Assembly (NCBI RefSeq): GCF_019711635.1
Contig: NZ_JAIGNT010000013.1
Span: 1 to 64,000 of the forward strand
DNA from: Qipengyuania huizhouensis
GTDB lineage: Bacteria > Pseudomonadota > Alphaproteobacteria > Sphingomonadales > Sphingomonadaceae
Direction: 5' to 3'
Length of the DNA stretch: 64,000 nt
Shown: one piece after another, positions 34,756-43,963 of the stretch
Position numbering within the stretch: the first letter of the stretch is position 1
Layout of the letters: the number at the start of each line of letters is the position of its first letter
Made by a program: the position numbers and the translations under genes
The notes under the pieces: model-generated
Told to the model about the DNA's origin: nothing
The model's database searches: none
Seen by the model: the letters and a program-made list of their open reading frames with translations, nothing else

Positions 34756-35873
34756 GCCGGTTTCTTCAGTGCCGCGTCGCTTGCGAAAATATCGAGGAAA
34801 GTTCGGGCGATGATGCTCTCGACCACCTCCGCCTTGACCAGTGAATTATGCCACCAGATTGCTTCGGTATTGGCGAGCACGATCAGGGTCAGGTTCTTCT
34901 TCGGCACCTTGAGATAGAGCGCCGATCCTTTCTGCTCATCCCATCCGGAGTGCCACAACAGGCGCTTTCCTTCCCAGTCCTCGAGGAACCAGCCGAGACG
35001 ATAATCTCCGAGCGGCCCGATTTCGCGCTCGACCAGTTCCTGCCTGTAGCTCGGTGGGATCAGCGTTCCCGCATCGAAGGCTATATCGAATGCTGCCAGC
35101 GCACGCGGGCTGGCAATGATCCCGGCAGCTGCGCGGAAATCGTCATCGGACAAAGGTTGCTTCTGCACGCGGCCATCGACGACATGGTATGCGAAAGCGA
35201 AATTGCGTAGCGCTGCCCCGCCCTTGGGATCATGCCATCCTAGCGCCGAATCATGCATGCCTGCCGGATCCGCCACGCGTTCGCGCACGATGGCGCGCAA
35301 GGACCGCCCCCCGGCACCCTCGATGGCACGATCGATGCGGGCAAACAGGATCGGGTTGTAAACGAATGTCTCACCGTTCGCCCGCATGTCGAGCATCTCG
35401 GCAAGAGTCGTCATTTTCTTGCAGTCCACCGGGGCTATCGTGTTGCCGAGCCGGTCTGTGCCGCCTTTCATGAAGGGAATGGGCGTGGTGGCGAAGTAAT
35501 CGCACAATTCCTGCCACCCTTCGTCGCTGCGCATGGGCAAGTCGAGATCGAGGCCCCCTGCCAGATGCTCGGCTAGAATGGCGGTGGCCGATATCGGCTT
35601 GGTGGTGGAGGCGATCTTGTAGGTTGTATCGGCGTTGGTCGGCCGTTCGCCCTCGTCGTCGTAATAGCCGTAATAGCCTTCCCAGGCGACTTCGCCATCG
35701 CGCACGATGACGGCGCTCAACGAAGGGATCATGTGCTCGCTACGGAACTCTTCGAGGAAGGCGTCGAACTGCTCCTCGGGCTCTTGTGCCAAGGCGGCAG
35801 CGGGAGCGAGCAACAGCGCGCCGATCAGCGAGAGAGCGCGGCGACCCCGGGTAGCTGTTTGCCTTCCATCCAT
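34752..35873 (-). CDS. Exported class C beta-lactamase-family serine hydrolase
   Basis: Periplasmic serine hydrolase or esterase with a signal peptide ending AAALAQ. The catalytic SxxK motif is ASTTKP (Ser near residue 95). The YxN-like motif is FVYNPILFAR, and a KTG-equivalent may be in WDEQKGSALY. It reads from within the 3' end of pgk, with a 49-bp overlap in another frame, so the signal-peptide codons are constrained by pgk. It is likely co-transcribed with the glycolytic genes but has no obvious link to them. Confidence 0.87.
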   Translation of the reverse strand: MDGRQTATRGRRALSLIGALLLAPAAALAQEPEEQFDAFLEEFRSEHMIPSLSAVIVRDGEVAWEGYYGYYDDEGERPTNADTTYKIASTTKPISATAILAEHLAGGLDLDLPMRSDEGWQELCDYFATTPIPFMKGGTDRLGNTIAPVDCKKMTTLAEMLDMRANGETFVYNPILFARIDRAIEGAGGRSLRAIVRERVADPAGMHDSALGWHDPKGGAALRNFAFAYHVVDGRVQKQPLSDDDFRAAAGIIASPRALAAFDIAFDAGTLIPPSYRQELVEREIGPLGDYRLGWFLEDWEGKRLLWHSGWDEQKGSALYLKVPKKNLTLIVLANTEAIWWHNSLVKAEVVESIIARTFLDIFASDAALKKPA

Positions 35874-37024
35874 TCGAGAAATGCCCCTCCGGCAGTCGAT
35901 ACAAAGGTGAAATCGTCCTTCACGCCAGCATGCGCGAGTGCGGCGACGGTGTCACCCCCGCCTGCGACCGAGGTCAGCGAGCCATCCTGCGTCAGTGCAG
36001 CCGCCGTCTTGGCGAGTGCCACGGTCGCCGTGTCGAAAGGCTCGGTCTCGAATGCGCCCAGCGGGCCGTTCCAAACCAGTGTGCGGCAGGTCTTGAGCAC
36101 GTCGCCCAGTGCCTCGACCGCCTGTGGGCCGACGTCGAGGATCATCTCGTCCGAGGCGACTTCGTGTACGTTGCAGATCCGCATGCTCGGCGGATTGGCC
36201 GCGAATTCTTTCGCGACCACGACGTCATACGGCAAGTGGACGGTGCAACCGGCATGGTCGGCCCGGTCCATGATGCGGTTCGCCGTATCGGTGAGATCAT
36301 GCTCGCATAGCGACTTGCCTACATCGACACCGCGCGCGGCGAGGAAAGTATTCGCCATTCCGCCGCCGATTATCAGGTGCTGCACCCTGCCAACAAGGTT
36401 CTCCAGCACATCGAGCTTGGTGGAAACCTTTGCTCCGCCAACGACCGCAGCGACCGGCTGCTCCGGACTGCCGAGAGCAGCATCCAGCGCCTTGAGTTCG
36501 GCCTCCATCGCGCGGCCCGCATAGGCCGGCAGATGGTGCGCCAGGCCTTCGGTGGTGGCATGGGCGCGGTGCGCGGCGGAAAAGGCGTCGTTCACATAGA
36601 AATCGCCGAGAGTGGCGATGCCTTTGGCGAAGTCGGGATCGTTCGCCTCTTCGCCGGGCCAGAAGCGGACATTGTCCAGCAATCCGATATCGCCATCCGA
36701 CAGGATGCCGATCGATTGTTCGACTACCGGTCCCATGACCTCGGGAATGAACATGATCTCCTTGCCAAGGACCTTCTCGACGTCGCCCTGCACGAAGCTG
36801 GTGCTCATTGTCGAATAGCGCTGGCCCTTGGGACGCCCGTAATGCGCAAGCAGCAGGACTTTCGCTCCGCGCTCGCATAGTTCGAGGATGGTTGGCTTCA
36901 CAGCTTCGACCCTTGTGACGTCGGTGGCCGACCCGTCCTTCATCGGAAGGTTCAGGTCGACCCGCACGAGCGCGACCTTGCCGGTGATGTCGCCAAGGTC
37001 GTCCAGGGTCTTGAATTTCGCCAT
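35825..37024 (-). CDS. pgk: Phosphoglycerate kinase
   Basis: Glycolytic enzyme, 399 residues. N-domain signatures KVALVRVDLNLPMKDG and LLLAHYGRPKG, hinge AVVGGAKVSTKLDVLENL, and the C-terminal nucleotide site VAGGGDTVAAL / STAGGAFLEWMEGK are all present. It follows gap by 111 bp, and that spacer holds a repeat element. Its last 49 bp also encode the N-terminus of the serine hydrolase. Confidence 0.97.
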   Translation of the reverse strand: MAKFKTLDDLGDITGKVALVRVDLNLPMKDGSATDVTRVEAVKPTILELCERGAKVLLLAHYGRPKGQRYSTMSTSFVQGDVEKVLGKEIMFIPEVMGPVVEQSIGILSDGDIGLLDNVRFWPGEEANDPDFAKGIATLGDFYVNDAFSAAHRAHATTEGLAHHLPAYAGRAMEAELKALDAALGSPEQPVAAVVGGAKVSTKLDVLENLVGRVQHLIIGGGMANTFLAARGVDVGKSLCEHDLTDTANRIMDRADHAGCTVHLPYDVVVAKEFAANPPSMRICNVHEVASDEMILDVGPQAVEALGDVLKTCRTLVWNGPLGAFETEPFDTATVALAKTAAALTQDGSLTSVAGGGDTVAALAHAGVKDDFTFVSTAGGAFLEWMEGKQLPGVAALSR

Positions 37025-37034
37025 GAGTCCGGTT

Positions 37035-37125
37035 CCGTTAGGGCTGAGCCTGTCGAAGCCCCGTTCTTACTTCCGGCTCAGCACTCAAAGAAAGGACGGC
37101 CCTTCGACAAGCTCAGGGCGAACGG
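37035..37125. repeat. REPIN-like inverted repeat, copy A
   Basis: Two imperfect 24-base arms face each other across about 43 bases: 37035-37058 (CCGTTAGGGCTGAGCCTGTC...) and 37102-37125 (CTTCGACAAGCTCAGGGCGA...). The right arm is almost identical to that of copy B at 41097-41210. It lies in the gap-pgk spacer and could fold into a long mRNA hairpin there. Confidence 0.8.
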
Positions 37126-37135
37126 GTGAGATTTG

Positions 37136-38143
37136 TCAGAGGAACTTCGCCATCACGCCGGTGGTGTCGATCATGCGGTTCGAGAAGCCCCATTCATTAT
37201 CATACCAGCTGACGACGCGGGCAAGCTTGCCTTCCATGACGCTGGTTTCGAGGCTGTCGATGGTCGAGCTGGCCGGATAGTGGTTGAAGTCGGAAGAGAC
37301 GAGCGGCTGGTCGGTGTAGTCGAGCACGCCCTTCATCTTGCCTTCCGAAGCAGCCTTGAGCGCTGCGTTCAGTTCCTCTGCGCTCGTATCGCGGCCGGAG
37401 GTGAAAACGAGATCGACGAGACTGACGTTCGGCGTCGGTACACGGACCGACGATCCGTCGAGCTTTCCGGCCAGCTCGGGCAGAACCAGGCCGACCGCGC
37501 GCGCTGCGCCGGTGGTGGTCGGGATCATGTTCTGTGCACCGCCGCGTGCGCGGCGCATGTCGCCATGCATCTGGTCGAGCATGCGCTGGTCGTTGGTGTA
37601 GCTGTGGATCGTGGTCATGAAGCCACGTTCGATACCCACGGTTTCGTGGAGCACCTTCGCCATGGGCGCGAGGCAGTTGGTGGTGCAGCTGGCGTTGGAG
37701 ACGATTACGTCTTCCGCCGTCAGCGTTTCGTGGTTCACGCCGTAAACGATAGTGGCGGAAACGTTCTTCGCCGGAGCCGAAATGAGCACACGCTTGGCGC
37801 CCGCCTTCAGGTGCGGTTCGGCCTGCTCGTGGCTCTGGAAGAAGCCGGTGCATTCGAGCACGATATCGATGCCCTGCGCTGCATGAGGCAGGTCGCCCGG
37901 GTTACGTTCGCTGGTCACTGCAATCGACTTGCCATTCACGATGATGGCGTTGTCCCCAACCTCGACGGTGCCGGGAAAACGGCCATGCGTGCTGTCATAC
38001 TGGAACAGCAGGGCGTTGGATTTGGTGTCGGCGAGATCGTTGATGCTGACGAGTTCGAGATCGTGATCGTCGCGTTCCAGGATTGCGCGCGCCACGAGGC
38101 GGCCGATACGTCCGAAACCATTGATTGCAACCTTGGTGGTCAT
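37136..38143 (-). CDS. gap: Type I glyceraldehyde-3-phosphate dehydrogenase
   Basis: Converts G3P to 1,3-bisphosphoglycerate, 335 residues. The NAD site is [14 protein letters not shown]. The catalytic Cys is in [13 protein letters not shown]. Phosphate-site elements [22 protein letters not shown] and [13 protein letters not shown] follow. The order tkt-gap-pgk, all on the minus strand, is the usual alphaproteobacterial glycolysis/Calvin-type cluster. Confidence 0.97.
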   Translation of the reverse strand: MTTKVAINGFGRIGRLVARAILERDDHDLELVSINDLADTKSNALLFQYDSTHGRFPGTVEVGDNAIIVNGKSIAVTSERNPGDLPHAAQGIDIVLECTGFFQSHEQAEPHLKAGAKRVLISAPAKNVSATIVYGVNHETLTAEDVIVSNASCTTNCLAPMAKVLHETVGIERGFMTTIHSYTNDQRMLDQMHGDMRRARGGAQNMIPTTTGAARAVGLVLPELAGKLDGSSVRVPTPNVSLVDLVFTSGRDTSAEELNAALKAASEGKMKGVLDYTDQPLVSSDFNHYPASSTIDSLETSVMEGKLARVVSWYDNEWGFSNRMIDTTGVMAKFL

Positions 38144-38158
38144 GCGAAAAGCTCCTGC

Positions 38159-40159
38159 TTAACCGTTCAATTTGTTCATGATTTGCGGAACGATGGCGTC
38201 CGCCGTGATGCCGAATTTCTCGAAGAGATCGCTTGCCGGTGCACTGGCGCCGAAACGATCGATACCGATATTGAGCCCGTCCACGCCCGTGTAACGCTCC
38301 CAACCGATGGTGACGCCCGCTTCTATCGAAACCTTGAGTGCATCGGCAGGCAATAGGTCTGCACGATAGGCCGCGTCCTGCGCATCGAACAATTCAGTGC
38401 AGGGCATGGAGACGACATCGGCGCCAATGCCCTGCGCTTCCAGCGCCTCTGCGGTAGCGACGGCCACTTCGACTTCGGAGCCCGAAGCGAGCAGCACCAC
38501 CTTGCGCGTCGCCTCGGCCGAACGCAGGCGATAACCGCCCTTCGCGCAGCGGTTGCTTGCGCCGGTCCAGTCTTCGTCACCCTCGCCACGCACGGGGGTG
38601 AGGTTCTGGCGGGTCAGCGCCAGCACCGAAGGCGTTTCGGGAGTCTGCAGCGCCAGTGCCCAGCATTCCGCCGTCTCGATGGCATCGGCGGGGCGATAGA
38701 CGCTGAGGTTGGGGATAAGGCGCAGGCTCATCACCTGTTCGATAGGCTGGTGTGTCGGTCCGTCTTCGCCCAGGCCGATGCTGTCATGCGTCAGCACATA
38801 GACCGTGCCGATCTGCTGGAGTGCGGAGAGGCGGATGGCATTGCGACAATAATCGCTGAAAATCAGGAATGTACCGCCATATGGTACCACGCCGCCATGC
38901 AGCATCATACCGTTCATCGCGGCTGCCATGCCGAATTCACGGATACCGTAATAGACATAGCGGCCCGCGTAATCATCAGCGCTGAAAGGCGTGGTCGAAG
39001 GGGTCTTGGTGTTGTTCGAGCCGGTCAGGTCGGCCGAACCGCCTATCAGCTGCGGCAGCTTCTCGGTCAGCGGGCCGAGTGCCATTTCGGAGGCCTTGCG
39101 CGTTGCCACCTTGGGAGGATTGGCGGCAATACCCTGAATATAGGCCTCGAGTGCCGGAGCGGCGAGATCGGATACGCCCATCATGTGATTTTCGAACCGC
39201 GCGCGCCGATCAGCATCGCTTGTCAGTCGCTTATGCCATGCGGCATGAGCAGCTGCTCCACGTTCGCCCGTCGCGCGCCAGTCGGCGAGTATCTCTGCGG
39301 GAACCTCGAACGGCGCGGAGGTCCAGCCCAGCGCTTCGCGCGTGGCGGCGATTTCCTCTGCCCCCAGCGGAGCGCCATGGACATGATGCGTCCCGCCCTT
39401 GTTCGGCGCACCCTTGCCGATCACCGTCTTACAGGCGACCAGCGACGGGCGCGGATCGGCGGCAGCTTCTGCCAGCGCGCGGCGGATATCGGCGAAATCA
39501 TGCCCGTCACACGTCGTAACGTGCCATCCGGTCGCCTCGTAGCGCGCCTTGATATCCTCGCTGGTCGAAAGGTCGGTATCGCCGTCGATGGTAATGCGGT
39601 TATCGTCCCACAGCACATTCATCCGGCCGAGCTTGAGATGTCCGGCAAGCCCGATCGCTTCGTGGTTGATGCCTTCCATCAGGCAGCCGTCGCCAGCAAT
39701 CACCCAGGTGCGGTGGTCAACCAGATCATCGCCGAACAGCGCGTTGAGATGACGCTCCGCAATCGTCATGCCGACTGCCATCGCAAGCCCCTGCCCCAGC
39801 GGACCGGTGGTGCATTCGACGCCGTCGAGCAGGAAGTTTTCCGGATGGCCAGCGCAGGGCGAACCCAGCTGGCGGAAATTGCGGATATCGTCGATCGTCG
39901 GGCGTTCATAACCCGAAAGGTGCAGCAGGCTGTAGATCAGCATCGAGCCATGACCGGCCGACAGAACGAAGCGGTCGCGGTCGGCCCAGTCAGGCGCCTT
40001 GGGATCGTGCCGGAGAAATTCGCTCCACAGCACGGTGGCCACATCCGCCATCCCCATCGGCATGCCGGGATGCCCCGAGTTTGCCGCCTGCACCGCATCC
40101 ATGGAAAGTGCCCTGATGGCGTTGGCCATCCGGACCATGCGAGCGGTGTCGAGACTCAT
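38159..40159 (-). CDS. tkt: Transketolase
   Basis: Thiamine-diphosphate enzyme of the pentose-phosphate pathway, 666 residues from ATG at 40159. The N-terminal signature AIRALSMDAVQAANSGHPGMPMG, the ThDP motif GDGCLMEGINHEAIGLAGHL, the central FSDYCRNAIRLSALQ and YVLTHDSIGLGEDGPTHQPIEQ are all present. GGAG lies 10 bases before this ATG. Upstream ATG at 40168 is too close to it. gap follows after 15 bp. The divergent unit begins with a 60-residue protein and zapA. Confidence 0.97.
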   Translation of the reverse strand: MSLDTARMVRMANAIRALSMDAVQAANSGHPGMPMGMADVATVLWSEFLRHDPKAPDWADRDRFVLSAGHGSMLIYSLLHLSGYERPTIDDIRNFRQLGSPCAGHPENFLLDGVECTTGPLGQGLAMAVGMTIAERHLNALFGDDLVDHRTWVIAGDGCLMEGINHEAIGLAGHLKLGRMNVLWDDNRITIDGDTDLSTSEDIKARYEATGWHVTTCDGHDFADIRRALAEAAADPRPSLVACKTVIGKGAPNKGGTHHVHGAPLGAEEIAATREALGWTSAPFEVPAEILADWRATGERGAAAHAAWHKRLTSDADRRARFENHMMGVSDLAAPALEAYIQGIAANPPKVATRKASEMALGPLTEKLPQLIGGSADLTGSNNTKTPSTTPFSADDYAGRYVYYGIREFGMAAAMNGMMLHGGVVPYGGTFLIFSDYCRNAIRLSALQQIGTVYVLTHDSIGLGEDGPTHQPIEQVMSLRLIPNLSVYRPADAIETAECWALALQTPETPSVLALTRQNLTPVRGEGDEDWTGASNRCAKGGYRLRSAEATRKVVLLASGSEVEVAVATAEALEAQGIGADVVSMPCTELFDAQDAAYRADLLPADALKVSIEAGVTIGWERYTGVDGLNIGIDRFGASAPASDLFEKFGITADAIVPQIMNKLNG

Positions 40160-40338
40160 GGGGATCATTCTCCGAAAATATGGGGCGATTCGACGCGCGC
40201 GCACCCTTCGCGGAGGGCGCGCGCAAGGTCAACCCGAGGCGCGGTGAGGAAGACCACTCCGCCTTGCTTGCGCGATTTATCAACAGGCAGCCGCAAGCCT
40301 TTGCCAAGACAGCCTCTTGGCGTTAATTCGGGGCAGGT

Positions 40339-40521
40339 ATGAGCGAGCAACGTATCTCCGGCGCTATCGACAGGATCGAACGCGCGCTTGCGCGGATCGA
40401 GGCGCAGGCAAGCCAGCAAGGCGGCGATGGCGAAATCGCCGCACGGCACGAGGCGCTGAAGGCCCGTGTATCGGCAAGCCTCTCGCAGCTCGACGATCTC
40501 ATCGAAAGCCTCGAGAAATGA
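40339..40521 (+). CDS. Small helical protein preceding zapA (60 aa)
   Basis: A 60-residue all-helical protein with heptad-like spacing (ISGAIDRIERALARIEAQ and SASLSQLDDLIESLEK), probably a short coiled coil. Its TGA overlaps the zapA ATG, so translation is coupled. Small coiled-coil genes commonly precede zapA in alphaproteobacteria. A cell-division accessory role is inferred from position only. Confidence 0.78.
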   Translation: MSEQRISGAIDRIERALARIEAQASQQGGDGEIAARHEALKARVSASLSQLDDLIESLEK

Positions 40522-40850
40522 GTGACGTGCGGCTCAAGGTCGGCGGACGGCACTATACCGTTTCCTGCGCCGACGGGCAGGAAGAAAACGTCCAGCGGCT
40601 CGCAGCGGTGATCGATAGCAAGCTGGCGTCAATGGGCCCGAACCTGTCGAGCAACGAGGCCAAGAACCTGCTCTTTGCCGCGCTGATACTGGCCGACGAA
40701 CTCGAGGAAGCTCAGGGCACGGCGGCACAGTCAAGCGCGCCGCCGCCGCCAGCCATCGACACCAATGGCGTCGCCGAAAAGCTCGAACGGCTCGCAGCCT
40801 CGCTCGAAAATGCAGCGACGAGGCTTGAGGGTAGCTCGCACACCTCCTAA
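40518..40850 (+). CDS. zapA: Cell division protein ZapA
   Basis: Z-ring-associated protein that bundles FtsZ. The N-terminal globular part VRLKVGGRHYTVSCADGQEENVQRLAAVIDSKL is the ZapA signature. The rest is helical, with a Pro/Ala break (SSAPPPPAI) before a final helix. Length 110. It is followed by 6S RNA and the fau gene, the conserved proteobacterial order zapA-ssrS-fau. Confidence 0.93.
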   Translation: MSDVRLKVGGRHYTVSCADGQEENVQRLAAVIDSKLASMGPNLSSNEAKNLLFAALILADELEEAQGTAAQSSAPPPPAIDTNGVAEKLERLAASLENAATRLEGSSHTS

Positions 40851-40857
40851 ATAGGGC

Positions 40858-41020
40858 AGCGGCGGGGCTGCCCGGCACGAGCCGCATGAACATCCCTGAG
40901 GCTATAAGCAATCCAAGGGAGCTGTCCCTACCGGATTGGCGGGTTCGTCCTGGCAATCTGGATATACGGCGCCCACCTGACGTGAAGGCGTCAGAGGATT
41001 TTCCGGCAACGACCCATGGC
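40858..41020 (+). ncRNA. ssrS: 6S RNA (approximate ends)
   Basis: The region between zapA and fau has no reading frame but carries 6S-like elements: the CATCCCTGAGGC-type 5' side of the central bubble and GGGTTCGTCCTGG in the middle. A terminal CTGACG/CGTCAG hairpin (around 40979-40997) is followed by GAGGATTTTCCGG. Position between zapA and the cyclo-ligase gene is diagnostic in proteobacteria. 6S RNA mimics an open promoter and sequesters the sigma-70 holoenzyme. The ends are estimated. Confidence 0.75.
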
Positions 41021-41096
41021 GGTCCCGTCACTTATATTCGCGCTAATGCTGCGCCGCTTGAGCGCGGAAGTTCTATTTCGGCTGTGCGTTTGATAG

Positions 41097-41210
41097 CCGT
41101 TCGGGCTGAGCTTGTCGGAAGCGAAGCTGGGCATTGCCCACCCCCCGCACTTCGCTTTATGTGCCACTCAAGAAGGCAGACCGGTCCTTCGACAAGCTCA
41201 GGACGAACGG
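41097..41210. repeat. REPIN-like inverted repeat, copy B
   Basis: Arms at 41097-41121 (CCGTTCGGGCTGAGCTTGTC...) and 41187-41210 (CTTCGACAAGCTCAGGACGA...) are inverted copies of each other and match copy A. The inside carries nested inverted repeats (GCGAAG...CTTCGC, GGGCATTGCCC). The right end lies 3 bases before the presumed fau start codon. Confidence 0.82.
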
Positions 41211-41213
41211 CTT

Positions 41214-41786
41214 TTGGACAAACAGTCTCTCCGCAAGCATTTGCGCGCCGCCCGGCGCGATCAGGTCGCGGCGCTGCCCGACTCCATGCGCGCGCTGGTG
41301 TTCCACCGCCCGCCTGCTCCGCTGCTCGAACTTGTGCCCGAAGACGCGGTGGTCGGCCTCTACCGGGCAAACCCGTTCGAGGCACCGGCGGCATCCTATG
41401 CCAAGTTCTTCCTCGATCGCGGCCACGAGATCGCCCTGCCCCGCTTTGCGAGCCGCAATGCCGCAATGGAATTCGCGCGTTTCTCCGATCCCTATGACGA
41501 AGAGGATCTGGAGGTCGGGCCGTTCGGACTGCTCCAGCCCTTCGCAGACGCGCCCGTGCTCATCCCCGACGTGCTCTTCGTGCCGCTCATCGGCTTTTCC
41601 GGCAGCGGCAACCGCCTTGGCCAGGGCGGCGGACATTACGACCGGTGGCTGGCGGACCATCCTGAGGCCACGCCCATCGGTCTCGCCTGGGACTGCCAGC
41701 TGGTCGAAGACCTGCCCACCGAAGATCACGACCAGCCCCTGCGGGCTGTCGTGACCCCCACCCGGATTTACGGACCCTTCGCATGA
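41214..41786 (+). CDS. fau: 5-formyltetrahydrofolate cyclo-ligase
   Basis: ATP-dependent conversion of 5-formyl-THF to methenyl-THF, 190 residues. Signatures: LRKHLRAARRDQVAALP at the N-terminus, GLYRANPFEAP, and the family motif FSGSGNRLGQGGGHYDRWL. I chose TTG at 41214 because it gives the family's normal start. The frame continues upstream only through repeat B. The AGGA at the end of the repeat is then the nearest Shine-Dalgarno-like sequence, so the repeat may supply the ribosome site. Confidence 0.9.
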   Translation: MDKQSLRKHLRAARRDQVAALPDSMRALVFHRPPAPLLELVPEDAVVGLYRANPFEAPAASYAKFFLDRGHEIALPRFASRNAAMEFARFSDPYDEEDLEVGPFGLLQPFADAPVLIPDVLFVPLIGFSGSGNRLGQGGGHYDRWLADHPEATPIGLAWDCQLVEDLPTEDHDQPLRAVVTPTRIYGPFA

Positions 41787-41998
41787 GAACCGAACCGACC
41801 TGGCGCATCCCCGTCGGCCTGCTCGGCCTGCTTCTGGTGCTGATCGTCTATGGCATCGTGGTCGCGCGCTACATGCCGGACCTGATCGGCGACTGGCCGA
41901 CGCTGGTTCAAACTGCGATCTATCTATTCCTCGGCCTCGTCTGGCTGCTGCCGCTGGGCCGCTTCCTCAAATGGATGGAAACCGGCAACTGGCGCTGA
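41783..41998 (+). CDS. DUF2842 small membrane protein
   Basis: A 71-residue protein with two membrane helices (about residues 9-28 and 43-60) and a conserved-looking C-terminus GRFLKWMETGNW, matching the DUF2842 family of alphaproteobacteria. Its ATG overlaps the fau stop (ATGA). Function is unknown. Confidence 0.82.
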   Translation: MRTEPTWRIPVGLLGLLLVLIVYGIVVARYMPDLIGDWPTLVQTAIYLFLGLVWLLPLGRFLKWMETGNWR

Positions 41999-42046
41999 TT
42001 GCCAAGGGCAACCTGCTCCGATAGCGTCCCTCCCGAGGGAGAGATT

Positions 42047-43468
42047 ATGGCAGGTGATGGCGCGGGCGCCGACAAACCGTCGGTGGGATTGAAACTTGCG
42101 CACGGCTTCGGCGCCGCGGCGTTCGGTATCAAGAACAACGGTTTCGACTATTTCCTGCTGCTCTTCTACGGCACCGTCATCGGGCTGGAGCCGGGCCTCG
42201 TCGGGCTCGCCATCCTGATTGCACTGGTGTTCGATGCGGTATCCGATCCGCTGGTGGGATACTGGTCGGACAATTTCCGCAGCAAATGGGGCAGGCGCCA
42301 TCCCTTCATGTATGCCGCCGCTTTGCCCGTCGCATTCAGCTATTTCCTGCTGTGGAACCCACCCGAACTGAGCCAGACGGGTCTCTTCCTCTATCTGACC
42401 TGCCTCGCGGTGCTTATCCGCACCTTCATCACTTTCTACGAAACGCCGAGTTCTGCGCTCATCCCCGAACTTTCGACCGACTATGACGAACGTACCAGCC
42501 TCCAGTCCTACAGGTTGTTTTTCGGCTGGTCCGGCGGGAGCATCATGAGCGTAGTCATGTTCGGCGCCCTGCTGACCGGCCCGCTCGGCATGCTCGACCG
42601 GGAAGCCTATGCCACCTACGGCATCATTTCCTCGGTCCTGATTTTCGCCGCGATCATGGTATCGGCACTTGGCACCCACAGCCGGATACCCTTCCTCCAC
42701 CGCCCCGTCGCCACGGGCGAGCGATACAGCGTCACGCGCATCTTTCGCGAAATGATCGAAACGCTGAGCGAGAAGAGCTTCCTCGCCCTGTTTTTCGCCA
42801 CCGTCCTCTTCGCCATTGCCACCGGGCTCTCGGCTGCCCTCGCCTTCCTGATACTGCGGTATTTCTGGGGCTTCGGCGAATTCCAGATCTTCATCTGGAC
42901 CTGCACCGTCTTTTTCTCCGCGCTGCTGGGTTTCCTGCTCGCCCCCTGGGCAACGCGGCGACTGGGCAAGAAACGCGCCACGATTACGCTTGGGCTGCTT
43001 GCCTTCACCATCCAGCCGGCGCCCGTCCTCCTCCGCCTCGCGGACCTGATGCCAGAGAATGGAGATCCGCTGCTTTTCCCTCTGGTGCTGGGGATCAACG
43101 TGATCGACCTCGCTCTCATCATTGCGGTGCAGGCGGTGTCCTATTCGATGATTGCCGATCTCGTGGAATCGAACCAGCTGCGCACCGGCCGCAGGAGCGA
43201 AGGGGTCTATTACGCAGCGATGACCTTTACCCGGAAAGTTACCCAGGGAATCGGGGTGGCGGCTGCCGGCGTGATCCTGTCGCTCATCGCCTTTCCCGAA
43301 GGCGCCGACCCCGACACTGTTTCGTCGGAAACGTTGTGGCGTCTGGGGGCTTTCTATGCCCCCACTCTCCTCCTGCTGTGGCTGAGTGCGCTGTACTGCG
43401 TTTCTCGCTACAAGATCGACAGGGCCGGTCATGAAGAGAACCTGCGCCGCCTGCGCGCAGCGGGTTGA
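42047..43468 (+). CDS. MFS transporter of the GPH (glycoside-pentoside-hexuronide) type
   Basis: A 473-residue cation-coupled sugar symporter with 12 predicted helices. The MFS_2 signature ALVFDAVSDPLVGYWSDNF followed by WGRRHPFMY is clear, as is YETPSSALIPELSTDYDERTSL in the next loop. It starts at ATG 42047 with GAGGGAGAG upstream. No glycosidase adjoins, so the substrate is unknown. Confidence 0.9.
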   Translation: MAGDGAGADKPSVGLKLAHGFGAAAFGIKNNGFDYFLLLFYGTVIGLEPGLVGLAILIALVFDAVSDPLVGYWSDNFRSKWGRRHPFMYAAALPVAFSYFLLWNPPELSQTGLFLYLTCLAVLIRTFITFYETPSSALIPELSTDYDERTSLQSYRLFFGWSGGSIMSVVMFGALLTGPLGMLDREAYATYGIISSVLIFAAIMVSALGTHSRIPFLHRPVATGERYSVTRIFREMIETLSEKSFLALFFATVLFAIATGLSAALAFLILRYFWGFGEFQIFIWTCTVFFSALLGFLLAPWATRRLGKKRATITLGLLAFTIQPAPVLLRLADLMPENGDPLLFPLVLGINVIDLALIIAVQAVSYSMIADLVESNQLRTGRRSEGVYYAAMTFTRKVTQGIGVAAAGVILSLIAFPEGADPDTVSSETLWRLGAFYAPTLLLLWLSALYCVSRYKIDRAGHEENLRRLRAAG

Positions 43469-43576
43469 GCGGAACTGTCAGAAACGAATCTTGGCGCCCG
43501 ACGCTCGAGCGCGAAGGTCGGCGGACGAACCGCCTATTTTTGCGACAAGCATCAGGAATGAGGTAATATCCCAAGG

Positions 43577-43653
43577 TGGCGCGAGTGACGGGACTCGAAC
43601 CCGCGACCCTCGGCGTGACAGGCCGATACTCTAACCAACTGAGCTACACCCGC
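43577..43653 (-). tRNA. tRNA-Asp (GUC)
   Basis: A 77-base tRNA on the minus strand: acceptor GCGGGTG/CACTCGC, D-arm TAGCTCAGTTGGTTAGAG, anticodon loop CTGTCAC with anticodon GTC, discriminator G and encoded CCA. Confidence 0.95.
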
Positions 43654-43932
43654 GCATTTGCGCTGTAGCGCCCCTTGGGAGCCGCGCATCTAGTGGAGGC
43701 TCCGATTCCTGTCAACGCAAATTGGATGGGAAAATTCGCACTTTTTGCCGGAGCTGGACGGGCGGCCGAAATTTACCCGAAGTTTTCTCTTCGGGCCGGT
43801 TTCGGGCGGACGAAATCGTATGGGGCAAAACGGGCTGACGAAGGCATTCTCGCCGTATATCTCGTCATGCTGGGCGGCGATATCGGCGATAGGCATGTCG
43901 TATTCAGCCGTGTCTGAACCGCCTGCCAAATG
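43654..43932. other. Intergenic stretch without a supported gene
   Basis: Between tRNA-Asp and the dehydrogenase operon terminator I see no convincing gene. A minus-strand frame (43690-43929, 79 codons) exists, but its composition is not protein-like and no ribosome site precedes it. Confidence 0.5.
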
Positions 43933-43954
43933 AAAACTCCCGCCGAAGCGGAAG
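43933..43954 (-). terminator. Intrinsic terminator of the dehydrogenase operon
   Basis: Read on the minus strand: CTTCCGC, a UUCG tetraloop, GCGGGAG, then TTTTCATTT. The 7-bp stem (one G-U) with the extra-stable tetraloop and T-run is a classical factor-independent terminator, 9 bases after the E2 stop codon. Confidence 0.85.
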
Positions 43955-43963
43955 CTTCCGAAA

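Noticed and set aside
41924..43432. Long minus-strand open frame opposite the sugar symporter
   Set aside because: Shadow of the MFS gene. Extreme Glu/Gln/Arg content and no domain pattern.
43690..43929. Minus-strand 79-codon frame behind tRNA-Asp
   Set aside because: Low-information sequence, no ribosome site, and it ends over the operon terminator region.
43690..43963. E3 (lipoamide dehydrogenase) gene expected behind the E2 gene
   Set aside because: The spacer holds only a terminator. No flavoprotein frame is present in the window.
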